A stretch of 14,070 bases of DNA from Deltaproteobacteria bacterium. Lineage in GTDB: Bacteria; Desulfobacterota_B; Binatia; UBA9968. Each line of letters opens with the position of its first letter. Positions within the stretch are counted from its first letter, which is position 1. The stretch is from positions 1 through 14,070 of the forward strand of contig VBKY01000003.1 of the NCBI GenBank assembly GCA_005879255.1, written 5' to 3'. A program made the position numbers and the translations under genes. The notes beneath the pieces were generated by a model. The model saw nothing but the letters and a program-made list of their open reading frames with translations, did not search any database and had not been told where the DNA came from. Shown here piece after piece: positions 1 to 6,659 of this stretch.

Positions 1-383
1 GTCTCCGCGATCGGGGTATTTCGCGACGGCCCCTCACGGCAAGCAACCACCTTATTTTTGAGATCCGCCAGCTTTGTGATTGCTGGAGCCGCGATCAGAT
101 AATAAGGGCAGCTATTCATCGCGCAACCAAGAATCCTCGTGGTCCTCGAAGTGAGGAAATGTTGTAGCGATGCTCTACCGACGACGAGGGAGATTTGCGC
201 GCTGCCGTTTTCCAGTCGCCGGTAGCGTTCTTCCGTGCCTTGAACATGGTTCCACGAAACATCCAAGCCATGCTTGCGAAAAATACCGGTTTCAATCGAC
301 AGGTAGCCGCTCGGATCGCGGGCGAAGTTACCTCCCGCGCCTTCAAGGTGACCGTACATGACTGTGAGATTAACCAGGCTCAT
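1..383 (-). CDS. NMT1/THI5-like ABC transporter substrate-binding protein, partial (C-terminus off the left edge)
   Basis: Reading leftwards from the ATG at 381-383 gives 127 open codons that reach the window edge, so only the N-terminal part is present. The start is supported by a good ribosome binding site (AAGGAGA) about six bases upstream. The protein has the pattern of the SsuA/THI5/NMT1 periplasmic-binding fold: GYLSIETGIFRKHGLDV (a surrogate 'ligand with high affinity' opening), then a short stretch ending in ENGSAQISLV, then the hinge-like LADLKNKVVACREG. Family members bind small ligands such as thiamine precursors, sulfonates or nitrate for ABC import. No hydrophobic signal peptide is visible before the domain starts, which is unusual for a periplasmic binder and suggests a cytoplasmic relative or a missed upstream exporting sequence. 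The ligand cannot be told. The gene diverges from the cupin gene. Confidence 0.8.
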   Translation of the reverse strand, partial: MSLVNLTVMYGHLEGAGGNFARDPSGYLSIETGIFRKHGLDVSWNHVQGTEERYRRLENGSAQISLVVGRASLQHFLTSRTTRILGCAMNSCPYYLIAAPAITKLADLKNKVVACREGPSRNTPIAE

Positions 384-417
384 CGCTAGTCTCCTTCCAT
401 CGAACTGTTGCTTCTTT

Positions 418-446
418 TCTATATTACGGCTCGCTGCAGCAAACAA
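418..446 (-). promoter_or_regulatory. Possible sigma-70-type promoter for the binding-protein gene
   Basis: On the minus strand a TTGTTT box (441-446) is followed after 17 bases by TATAGA (418-423), which would start transcription about 25-30 bases before the binding-protein ATG. Box matches are only 3/6 and 4/6, so this is a weak prediction resting mainly on spacing and position in the divergent gap. Confidence 0.35.
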
Positions 447-454
447 ACTTCTCA

Positions 455-481
455 TTGACAAGTCATGGCCGGCGGTAATAG
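455..481 (+). promoter_or_regulatory. Possible sigma-70-type promoter for the cupin gene
   Basis: A perfect TTGACA box (455-460) is followed by TAATAG (476-481) with a short 15-base spacer. Transcription would start about 55 bases before the cupin ATG. The perfect -35 box supports the call; the short spacer weakens it. It lies back to back with the candidate promoter of the divergent gene, so a shared regulator is possible. Confidence 0.4.
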
Positions 482-543
482 AGTTCAAGCAATCAGGAGA
501 CACGGTTGCGACAAGTTGTCGTCCAAACCAAAAGGAGGTCGCT

Positions 544-969
544 ATGAAAGTCTTAGATGTTTTGGCAATGGCCAAAGAGAGAAAGAAAGGGCAACGACGG
601 TTGGACCTGTTCAGGAGAGAAAATTTAGACACCTGGATTCTGTATTTTCCTCCGGGTGATGTGCAGAGAATGCATAACCATCCTTCAGATCGAACTTACT
701 ACGTGCTCACCGGCCGGGGCATTATGAAAGGCCTGAACGAAACTCACGAGCTTTCCCAAGGACAAATTATCAGCATTCCGGCACATGAGTACTACGAGGG
801 GTCTAACCCGTACGATGAGCCGATGATTTTGCTCGGCAACAGCCACAAAGCAACGGCGGAAGATGTCGCCAAGTCGGGCGGCCAGCGCAATGAAATCGAC
901 GAGAAGACCGGTAAAAGAATTATCTATCAGCATGGTGGCGGCCAAGACCAGGGAGTATTGGCCGACTAA
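544..969 (+). CDS. Single-domain cupin protein
   Basis: The protein has 141 residues. The ATG at 544 is chosen because AAAGGAGGT lies at 531-539, although the frame stays open further upstream to 358. It contains cupin motif 1 in the right spacing, G-x5-HNH-x3-R-x6-G (GDVQRMHNHP onward, residues about 38-58), and cupin motif 2 as GQIISIPAHEYYEGSN (about residues 77-92). In classical metal cupins motif 1 supplies His, His, Glu and motif 2 a His. Here the Glu position is Arg and the motif 2 His position is Tyr, so metal binding may be lost or rearranged. Cupins of this size act as small-molecule isomerases, dioxygenases or sensors; nothing here fixes the substrate. The gene is monocistronic, followed by a strong terminator, and its C-terminal 30 residues are polar and probably disordered. 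Confidence 0.85.
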   Translation: MKVLDVLAMAKERKKGQRRLDLFRRENLDTWILYFPPGDVQRMHNHPSDRTYYVLTGRGIMKGLNETHELSQGQIISIPAHEYYEGSNPYDEPMILLGNSHKATAEDVAKSGGQRNEIDEKTGKRIIYQHGGGQDQGVLAD

Positions 970-1001
970 AACCGCGGCATCGCACAAACACTTAGTAAAA
1001 A

Positions 1002-1035
1002 GCCCAGTCGGTAAATCCCGGCTGGGCTTTTTTTT
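1002..1035 (+). terminator. Rho-independent terminator of the cupin gene, possibly bidirectional
   Basis: GCCCAGTCGG (1002-1011) pairs with CCGGCTGGGC (1018-1027), including one T-G wobble, around a six-base loop, and is followed by eight T (1028-1035). Five A residues just before the stem (997-1001) would form a U-run on the other strand, so the same hairpin may also end the convergent DGQHR transcript, whose stop codon is at 1081-1083. Confidence 0.9.
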
Positions 1036-1080
1036 CAAAAGGACTCAATGGGCAAATTCGGGACGCGGCAACTTATTTTA

Positions 1081-2190
1081 TCATCGGTTCATGCTCTGAC
1101 CGAGCCTGGTGTGGATGCGCCGGACACGTTCCACTTGTCCCTTGGCCGGGAAACGTTCGTAGAAACCTTCGGCGCGAAACTCTCGCGTTAAATCCGCCCA
1201 GGGTTTCACGACGTTTGTAAAAACCTTGGGGGAACGATCTTCAGCCCAAGACTGAACGATTTTGCGGTCGCGAATGAGATCGCCGAACACGCGAAAGAGC
1301 GCCTTCAGGGTTACGTCTCGCGTAAACATGAATTTGTCATTATCGCCCCAAATGGCGTCCATGACATCGCGCACCGCCTTGAGATAATCCCGAACGATAG
1401 CGTAGGCGCGGTCTGCGCGCATACTAAAGTGGTCGTCGAAGAACCGCCGGTTTCCCTGCACGACTTTGAAGATCTCATTGAATACTTCCGACTGCAAAAT
1501 CCATTTTTCCTGCCGGCTTCGACCGCCCAGACGATTGATGCGATAGCGCAGCGGCGAGTCGGATTCTTCGTAGAGCAGATTGACCAGCTTGGCGGCGAAC
1601 TTCTTTTCCGGTGTTTCCCAGGAGACCCGCTCGTAGAGATCCACCAAATGGGATTTGTTGATCCTGGTATGGGTCGAATTGATGATCACGAACATCTCGG
1701 TGGCGAAATCCGCGCTCTTGCCGTCGAACAACACACAGGGAACTTCGATCCGATCGATCTGCTCGGGATGTTTTTGGCGGAAGAAATGAAGCGCCGCAAG
1801 ACGATGCTGACCGTCGATAATAAGATAATTGCCTTTGGGCTCGGTGACGAAACCCACGCTTTCCGATGAGTCAGAGCGCCGAAAGCGCAGAGTTTCGTCT
1901 GTAAAGAGCAGGATCGTGCCCGGTATCAACGGCTGGCTGACCGCCGTTTCGTAGAAATTTACGATCTGGCGGATCTTTCGCCGGTTAAGCAGCCGTTGAA
2001 ATGATTTTTCGCTTTTCTCGATCCCGGCGATGAACTTGGCAACCTCATCTTCGCCCGGTTCGTCGGCTTCGATCTGCTCGCCTTCGAAATAATAGCGGCT
2101 CGAAAAACTCACCCGGTCGAGCAGCTCCGACGCCTTGTAGGCGATGAAGTAGAAAGCCCCTTCCTTTTGCAGCACTCGCGTTGCCAGCAT
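1081..2190 (-). CDS. DGQHR domain protein (DndB/ParB-like fold)
   Basis: The protein has 369 residues. The start ATG (2188-2190) is preceded by AGGAGGAGA, a strong ribosome binding site. The hallmark is LIIDGQHRLAAL with the DGQHR motif at residues 126-130, followed by a conserved-looking FVIINSTHTRINKSHLVDL (about 167-185). This is the signature of the DGQHR family, which includes DndB, the regulator of DNA phosphorothioation clusters, and DpdB of deazaguanine DNA modification; the fold is related to ParB/Srx, which can bind nucleotides or DNA. The C-terminal 180 residues are basic and helical-looking with no motif I recognise. No dndA/C/D/E, dpd or restriction genes lie next to it, so it is an orphan and should not be called dndB. 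A role in DNA binding or nucleotide-dependent regulation is inference. It converges on the cupin gene and is 171 bases downstream of the nitroreductase, with no clear terminator between. Confidence 0.85.
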   Translation of the reverse strand: MLATRVLQKEGAFYFIAYKASELLDRVSFSSRYYFEGEQIEADEPGEDEVAKFIAGIEKSEKSFQRLLNRRKIRQIVNFYETAVSQPLIPGTILLFTDETLRFRRSDSSESVGFVTEPKGNYLIIDGQHRLAALHFFRQKHPEQIDRIEVPCVLFDGKSADFATEMFVIINSTHTRINKSHLVDLYERVSWETPEKKFAAKLVNLLYEESDSPLRYRINRLGGRSRQEKWILQSEVFNEIFKVVQGNRRFFDDHFSMRADRAYAIVRDYLKAVRDVMDAIWGDNDKFMFTRDVTLKALFRVFGDLIRDRKIVQSWAEDRSPKVFTNVVKPWADLTREFRAEGFYERFPAKGQVERVRRIHTRLGQSMNR

Positions 2191-2361
2191 AAATTTCTCT
2201 CCTCCTCATCCGGTTATTGCTCGGAAATGGCTGAAATGAACCATCTAGACACATGGCAACCTATACCATTGCGAAAGACAAGATCAGTCGGTTTGTCACT
2301 TACCCAGTACTTTGCCGGGCCGCCTGCGCAAGCTGCGTTAGTATCCCCAGACCGGTTAATC

Positions 2362-3075
2362 TTATTCGTCCCCCTGCGCTCCGCCCTTTCTTCCATAAGC
2401 GCCTTGCAACGTGCGCGTCTTGACGAATCCCGCCATCTGCTCGTCGCTGCGAAATTTGCTCATGTCGTAGGTTTCGTAGTGGATGATTTCCTCCAAGCTC
2501 CGGCGTGGCGGAGCAACGACGTTTCCCTTGCCGTAACCGATCGGCACCAAGTGATAGATGCGCAACGGCTCGGGAATCTTTAGCAAAACCTTGAGCATCG
2601 TTTCCATGTACGGCGAGTTGGCGTCACTGACGTATTGCGACGCCAGCCCCAGTGAGGTGGCCGCCAGGTGGATGATCAACGTTGCGTTGGCCAATCCGGT
2701 TATAAAGTGTGACTCCGCTTTCTCTAATTTCGTGCGAATCGGATACGATTCCTTAACTCTAGGGTCGCCGAGAATAACGATGTGCACCGGTGCTCGGCGA
2801 AAGCCGTCGCCGGTCATCTTCGCCGTGCCGCGCACGGCGAGATCCATTTCGCGCTTTTGCTCCATCTGCTTCATATAATAGTCGGCGATCTTGTAGCGGG
2901 TCGCCGGATCTCGCACGACGATGAATTCCCACGGTTGACCATTGCCGCCGGAAGGAGCCCACCGGGCGACGTCAAGAATTGTTTGAATCGTGCCGTCGGA
3001 AATTTCTCGGCTTTCGTCGTAACCGCGAATACTCCGCCGTTTTTCCACCAAGGTTCGTAAAGCGTCGATGTTCAT
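2362..3075 (-). CDS. Nitroreductase family protein (FMN-dependent oxidoreductase)
   Basis: The protein has 237 residues, normal for the family. RRSIRGY (residues 13-19) and WAPSGGNGQPWEF (39-51) form the FMN phosphate and isoalloxazine binding region typical of the nitroreductase/flavin-reductase fold; the helix AATSLGLASQY and the HLVPIGYGKG segment followed by PPRRSLEEIIHYE are also characteristic of its C-terminal half. Such soluble homodimers use NAD(P)H to reduce nitroaromatics, quinones, enones or flavins; the physiological substrate is not readable. The start ATG has AAAGGGAG about ten bases upstream. A candidate promoter lies at 3113-3142. It could be cotranscribed with the DGQHR gene downstream, though the 171-base gap makes that uncertain. 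Confidence 0.9.
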   Translation of the reverse strand: MNIDALRTLVEKRRSIRGYDESREISDGTIQTILDVARWAPSGGNGQPWEFIVVRDPATRYKIADYYMKQMEQKREMDLAVRGTAKMTGDGFRRAPVHIVILGDPRVKESYPIRTKLEKAESHFITGLANATLIIHLAATSLGLASQYVSDANSPYMETMLKVLLKIPEPLRIYHLVPIGYGKGNVVAPPRRSLEEIIHYETYDMSKFRSDEQMAGFVKTRTLQGAYGRKGGAQGDE

Positions 3076-3112
3076 CTGAAGAACTCCCTTTAACTTAAGT
3101 GCAGGTTACGGA

Positions 3113-3142
3113 AATATCATCTCGCCGGAAAAAAGTTGACAA
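3113..3142 (-). promoter_or_regulatory. Possible promoter of the nitroreductase gene
   Basis: On the minus strand TTGTCA (3137-3142) is followed after 18 bases by GATATT (3113-3118), with 5/6 and 4/6 matches to the sigma-70 consensus. Transcription would begin about 30 bases upstream of the nitroreductase ATG. The plus-strand TTGACA that overlaps it has no partner -10 box. Confidence 0.4.
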
Positions 3143-3190
3143 ACTATGCCAAATCCTCCCGCCGGTCAAGCTGTTGCAATCCCTCGTGAT

Positions 3191-3220
3191 TCGACCTGCC
3201 TGTCCTGAGCGAAGTCGAGG
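3191..3220. repeat. Fragment of a short dispersed palindromic-type repeat
   Basis: The core CTGTCCTGAGCGAAGTCGAG (3200-3219) resembles the small partly palindromic intergenic repeat with CCTGAGCGAAGTCGAAGG-type sequence that I recall as common in many environmental bacterial genomes. The arms TCGAC (3191-3195) and GTCGA (3214-3218) are complementary. Only one copy is in this window, so its repeat nature rests on recall and not on what is seen here. Confidence 0.4.
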
Positions 3221-3482
3221 CGCTCAATAGCGGATTTGTCTATTCAGCAAGTTCAAGTAATTAGCCGTTCATTCCTTCGACCAATTCAGGACGCGAGATT
3301 TTCGCCGTCAATGACGAACAGCGAGTTTTCACACACAGCCTGCCGCGGAGAGCCAATTATCGTTCCGGTCGGAATTCTTTCGCTAGCAAAAGATCTCGAT
3401 AGAGAGTGTCTCGTTCAATCGATTTGCGCACATATTTCTTAGATTTTCATCTCCGTTATGGTATTCTTGGCGTCTCATTTCA

Positions 3483-6400
3483 ATGAACGGAAAAACTGTC
3501 CCGTCTGAGTTGCCTCGGGCCCTCTCACTCGCTTCCCGGCTATTGTGGTTCGTCAACATGAGACGGCTAAAGCACTTGCTCTATTGGCTTGGCGCCCTTC
3601 TCGTAATATTTCTCTGCATTTTCATTGAGTTTCAAACCTCGATCCTGCAGTCGTGGATCTTCACGAGCACCAATGAGCGCTTATATTTCAAGCTAAAGGA
3701 AGGGCCGAGCAAAGAAATTGCCTATCCGCGCTCGGCGCCCTTCGACGATCGGCGCGGCTATTCAAAGCTGCCAGCGTTTCAATCCCGTCTCGAATCTCAA
3801 GGCTATAAGATCACGCATCAGGTGCGCCAATCAGAAACCATGCTGACGCTTTTCGAGCATGGCATTTCCACGCCTTATACAGAGCGGCCCGACGCAGGTC
3901 TCGATATCCGTGGCGTCGATGGCGACTCGCTGTTTCGCTACGGGCAATCGGAATTTCTCTTTGGCAAGATTGATGACATTCCGCCGCTTTTGGTCAAGAC
4001 GTTGCTTTTCCTTGAGAACCGGGATCTCGACCGTCCCGCCACATCGTGGCAAAACCCGGTGATCGAATGGGACCGCATACTCAAGGCCGCTCTAATGTAC
4101 GTCGGCGCCAAGCTACAACTCCCGGTGCCGGTGCAGGGCGGCAGCACGCTTGCGGTGCAGCTGGAAAAATTCCGCCATTCCCCCAATGGCCGCACTGACA
4201 CTCCGGTAGAGAAGTTGCGCCAGATCATCGGCGCCAGCCTCAAGGCTTACCACGAGGGGGCCAATACGCGTGCTTGGCGCGAACGCATCATTGTGGATTA
4301 TTTGAATACTGTGCCGCTTGCCGCTGCGCCCGGTTACGGTGAGATCCACGGACTTGGTGAAGGACTGCATGCATGGTTCGGCATGCCCCTTGCCGCTGTG
4401 GTCGCGGCATTGAATTCACCCGGGCCATCGGCCGCAAAAATCCGCGCTTTCAAATATGCTTTGACGTTGCTCATTTCGGTACGCGCCCCATCGGTATTTC
4501 TCGTCGAGGAACGGGAGTCTTTGGAAGAAAAAGTCAACCAATTCACTCGACTGCTGGCACGGGCCGGTATCATCGATTGGGAGATGGCAGCCCAACTGCA
4601 AGAGACGCCCATTCGATTTATTCCCAGCGCGCCATTGGCGCCGCAACCATCGTCAAACAAGAATAAGGCGGCCAACGCCATTCGCACTAATATGATGGAC
4701 GCGCTCGGCGTTACCAATCTCTACGATCTCAATCGGCTTCACTTGCAAGTGGATAGCACTTTCGATGTCTCGCTGCAAAAAAAAGTGACCGAGTTCCTGC
4801 ATCGCTTGGCCGATCCGAAGATGGTCAGCGCATACGGGCTGAACGGTGAGCGACTCTTGGAAAGCGCCGACCCCACCAAAGTGATTTACTCCTTTCTGTT
4901 GGTCGAAGCGACACCGGGCGGCAATCTCGTTCGCGTTCAGGCGGATAATTTCGCTGCGCCGTTCGATTTCAACAGAAGCGTCAAGCTGGAGCTCGGCAGC
5001 ACGGCCAAGCTGCGAACCCTCACCCATTATCTGGAAGTGATCGCAGAGATCCATCGCGACCTTACGGGCTTGACTGGAAAACAGCTCACCCAAAAGGCTC
5101 AAATGGGGCGCGATCCGTTGACCCGGTGGGGCATCGAAACGTTACGGAATGAAAAAAATCTGGAGCTACAGCCGTTCCTCGATCGCGCGATGGAGCGGCG
5201 CTACTCGGCCAGCCCTTATGAAGAGTTTTTTACCGGCGGCGGGCTGCTTCACTTCGAGAACTTCGCCAAGGAAGATAATAACCGGATCGTCGAGCTGCGC
5301 GACGCGTTTCGCAATTCGATCAATCTCGCATTCATCCGTTTGATGCGCGACGTAGTGAGCTATCATCGCGCGCGTCTTGCTTATGACTCTGATGATGTGC
5401 TCGAGAATCCGGCCAATAGCCATCGGCAGAAAATGCTCCAAGAAATTGGCGAGGAGGAATCGCGCGCCACAATGCGCCGCGCTTATCAAAGTTATGCTAA
5501 GCAGGCACCCGACGAAATCGTACGGCGTTTGGTCGGAACTAAACGTAGTATCGAACGGCGCTTGACCATTCTCTTTTATGCCTGGCATATCGGCACCAGC
5601 GAAGCAGATCTAAAAGCGTGGCTGGAGAAGAACAAATTGCCAACCGCGGGTGTCGATGTAGCGAAGTTGTTGCACGCCTATCAAAACCCGCGTCTGACGT
5701 CGGTCGACTACGCCTACCTTCTTGCCTTGCACCCGCTCGACCTTTGGTGCGCTGGTGAGTTTCGCAAAGACTCCAATCTTTCGTGGGAAAGACTCTATGC
5801 CGCGAGCGGCGAAGCGCGCCGCATGGGCTCTGCGTGGCTACTCAACAGCCACAATCGCCGTGCCCAGGATCTGCGCCTGCGCATCCGCATCGAACGAGAC
5901 GCCTTTAGCCGGATGGCGCCGTATTGGCAGCGCCTCGGCTTTCCCTTTAAGACTATGGTTCCGAGCTACGCCAGCGCCATCGGCAGTTCTTCGGATCGTC
6001 CCGTAGCGCTCGCTGAACTTGTCGGTATTGTCGTCAACGACGGAGTGCGCCGGCCTTCGGCAAGCCTCGCCAAAGTGCATTTCGCCGGTGGGACTCCTTA
6101 CGAGACACTGCTCGAACGGACACCGAAAGAAGGCGAGCGAGTGCTCGCCCCTGAAATTGCTGGAACGGTACGCAAGGCCATGGCCGAAGTCGTCGAGCAA
6201 GGGAGCGCCCGCCGTCTTAACGGCGTATTTAAATTATCCGACGGTAAAGTCGTTACGGTCGGCGGCAAGACCGGATCGGGCGATAACCGCTTTGAGACTT
6301 TCAACCGTGCCGGCGGTGTGATCACGTCGCGCGCTACCAATAGGACGGCGACTTTCGTTTTTTATATCGGCGAGCGCTACTTCGGTGTCATTACCGCCTA

Positions 6401-6614
6401 TGTCCAAGGACGCGAGGCGGACAATTACCACTTTACCAGCTCCCTGCCGGTGACTTTGTTGAAACTTCTTGCGCCTACCGTGCTCGCGAAGTTGGACAAG
6501 AATTTTAAGGAACCTCCGGCGGTGTCGCTCGAGAAAGACACTTCCGCCGAAGGAAAGCTGCGTCCCACGGGCTTATCCAGTTCGCAAGCTCCTGTTGCTC
6601 CGGTCGCACAGTGA
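3483..6614 (+). CDS. Bifunctional class A penicillin-binding protein (GT51 transglycosylase plus transpeptidase)
   Basis: This protein of up to 1043 residues should polymerise glycan strands from lipid II and cross-link their peptides at the outer face of the inner membrane. A short basic N-terminus and one membrane segment (about residues 32-50) anchor it. The GT51 domain shows LENRDL (E178), GGSTLAVQ (219-226), EKLRQI (243-248) and RERIIVDYLN (266-275). The transpeptidase domain has all three motifs: STAK with nucleophile S506, SIN at 612-614 and KTGSG from K929. Its glycosyltransferase motifs are divergent: the motif around E178 lacks the usual downstream Phe/His, and the Glu of the RKxxE motif appears to be Gln247. 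Spacing from SIN to KTG is 315 residues, far longer than in standard PBPs, with a charged helical insertion at about 625-790. The ATG at 3483 has no good ribosome binding site; M26 (ATG at 3558), just before MRRLKHLLYWLGALL, is an equally plausible start. The Pro/Ser/Ala-rich C-terminal tail is probably disordered. It is a single-gene unit. Confidence 0.88.
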   Translation: MNGKTVPSELPRALSLASRLLWFVNMRRLKHLLYWLGALLVIFLCIFIEFQTSILQSWIFTSTNERLYFKLKEGPSKEIAYPRSAPFDDRRGYSKLPAFQSRLESQGYKITHQVRQSETMLTLFEHGISTPYTERPDAGLDIRGVDGDSLFRYGQSEFLFGKIDDIPPLLVKTLLFLENRDLDRPATSWQNPVIEWDRILKAALMYVGAKLQLPVPVQGGSTLAVQLEKFRHSPNGRTDTPVEKLRQIIGASLKAYHEGANTRAWRERIIVDYLNTVPLAAAPGYGEIHGLGEGLHAWFGMPLAAVVAALNSPGPSAAKIRAFKYALTLLISVRAPSVFLVEERESLEEKVNQFTRLLARAGIIDWEMAAQLQETPIRFIPSAPLAPQPSSNKNKAANAIRTNMMDALGVTNLYDLNRLHLQVDSTFDVSLQKKVTEFLHRLADPKMVSAYGLNGERLLESADPTKVIYSFLLVEATPGGNLVRVQADNFAAPFDFNRSVKLELGSTAKLRTLTHYLEVIAEIHRDLTGLTGKQLTQKAQMGRDPLTRWGIETLRNEKNLELQPFLDRAMERRYSASPYEEFFTGGGLLHFENFAKEDNNRIVELRDAFRNSINLAFIRLMRDVVSYHRARLAYDSDDVLENPANSHRQKMLQEIGEEESRATMRRAYQSYAKQAPDEIVRRLVGTKRSIERRLTILFYAWHIGTSEADLKAWLEKNKLPTAGVDVAKLLHAYQNPRLTSVDYAYLLALHPLDLWCAGEFRKDSNLSWERLYAASGEARRMGSAWLLNSHNRRAQDLRLRIRIERDAFSRMAPYWQRLGFPFKTMVPSYASAIGSSSDRPVALAELVGIVVNDGVRRPSASLAKVHFAGGTPYETLLERTPKEGERVLAPEIAGTVRKAMAEVVEQGSARRLNGVFKLSDGKVVTVGGKTGSGDNRFETFNRAGGVITSRATNRTATFVFYIGERYFGVITAYVQGREADNYHFTSSLPVTLLKLLAPTVLAKLDKNFKEPPAVSLEKDTSAEGKLRPTGLSSSQAPVAPVAQ

Positions 6615-6659
6615 AATCCCGCGCTCAATCTTGAGACCGCCGAGACTAGCACTGAATAT

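Larger units (their letters stand above)
3076..3482. other. Intergenic region between nitroreductase and PBP genes
   Basis: These 407 bases separate divergently transcribed genes. They hold the candidate nitroreductase promoter (3113-3142) and a short dispersed-repeat-like fragment (3191-3220). A 68-codon open frame at 3236-3442 has no ribosome binding site and no recognisable protein and is not called. No convincing promoter for the PBP gene was found; AT-rich sequence at 3430-3470 is the most likely place for one. Confidence 0.6.

Noticed and set aside
116..346. 76-codon minus-strand frame near the left edge
   Set aside because: It is a shadow of the binding-protein frame, which has the ribosome binding site and family motifs.
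358..543. N-terminal extension of the cupin frame up to 358
   Set aside because: The ATG at 544 has a near-perfect AAAGGAGGT site, a candidate promoter lies inside the extension, and the extra 62 residues do not look like protein.
685..1038. 117-codon minus-strand frame opposite the cupin gene
   Set aside because: It runs antisense across the cupin motifs and the terminator hairpin, with no ribosome binding site or family features.
1081..2190. Naming the DGQHR gene dndB
   Set aside because: Only the DGQHR motif and fold family support it; no dnd genes are adjacent.
3236..3442. 68-codon plus-strand frame in the gap before the PBP gene
   Set aside because: No ribosome binding site, no recognisable motif, and the composition matches non-coding sequence.
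6615..6659. Terminator between the convergent PBP and helicase genes
   Set aside because: Only a five-base inverted repeat (CTCAA/TTGAG) is present, with no T-run.
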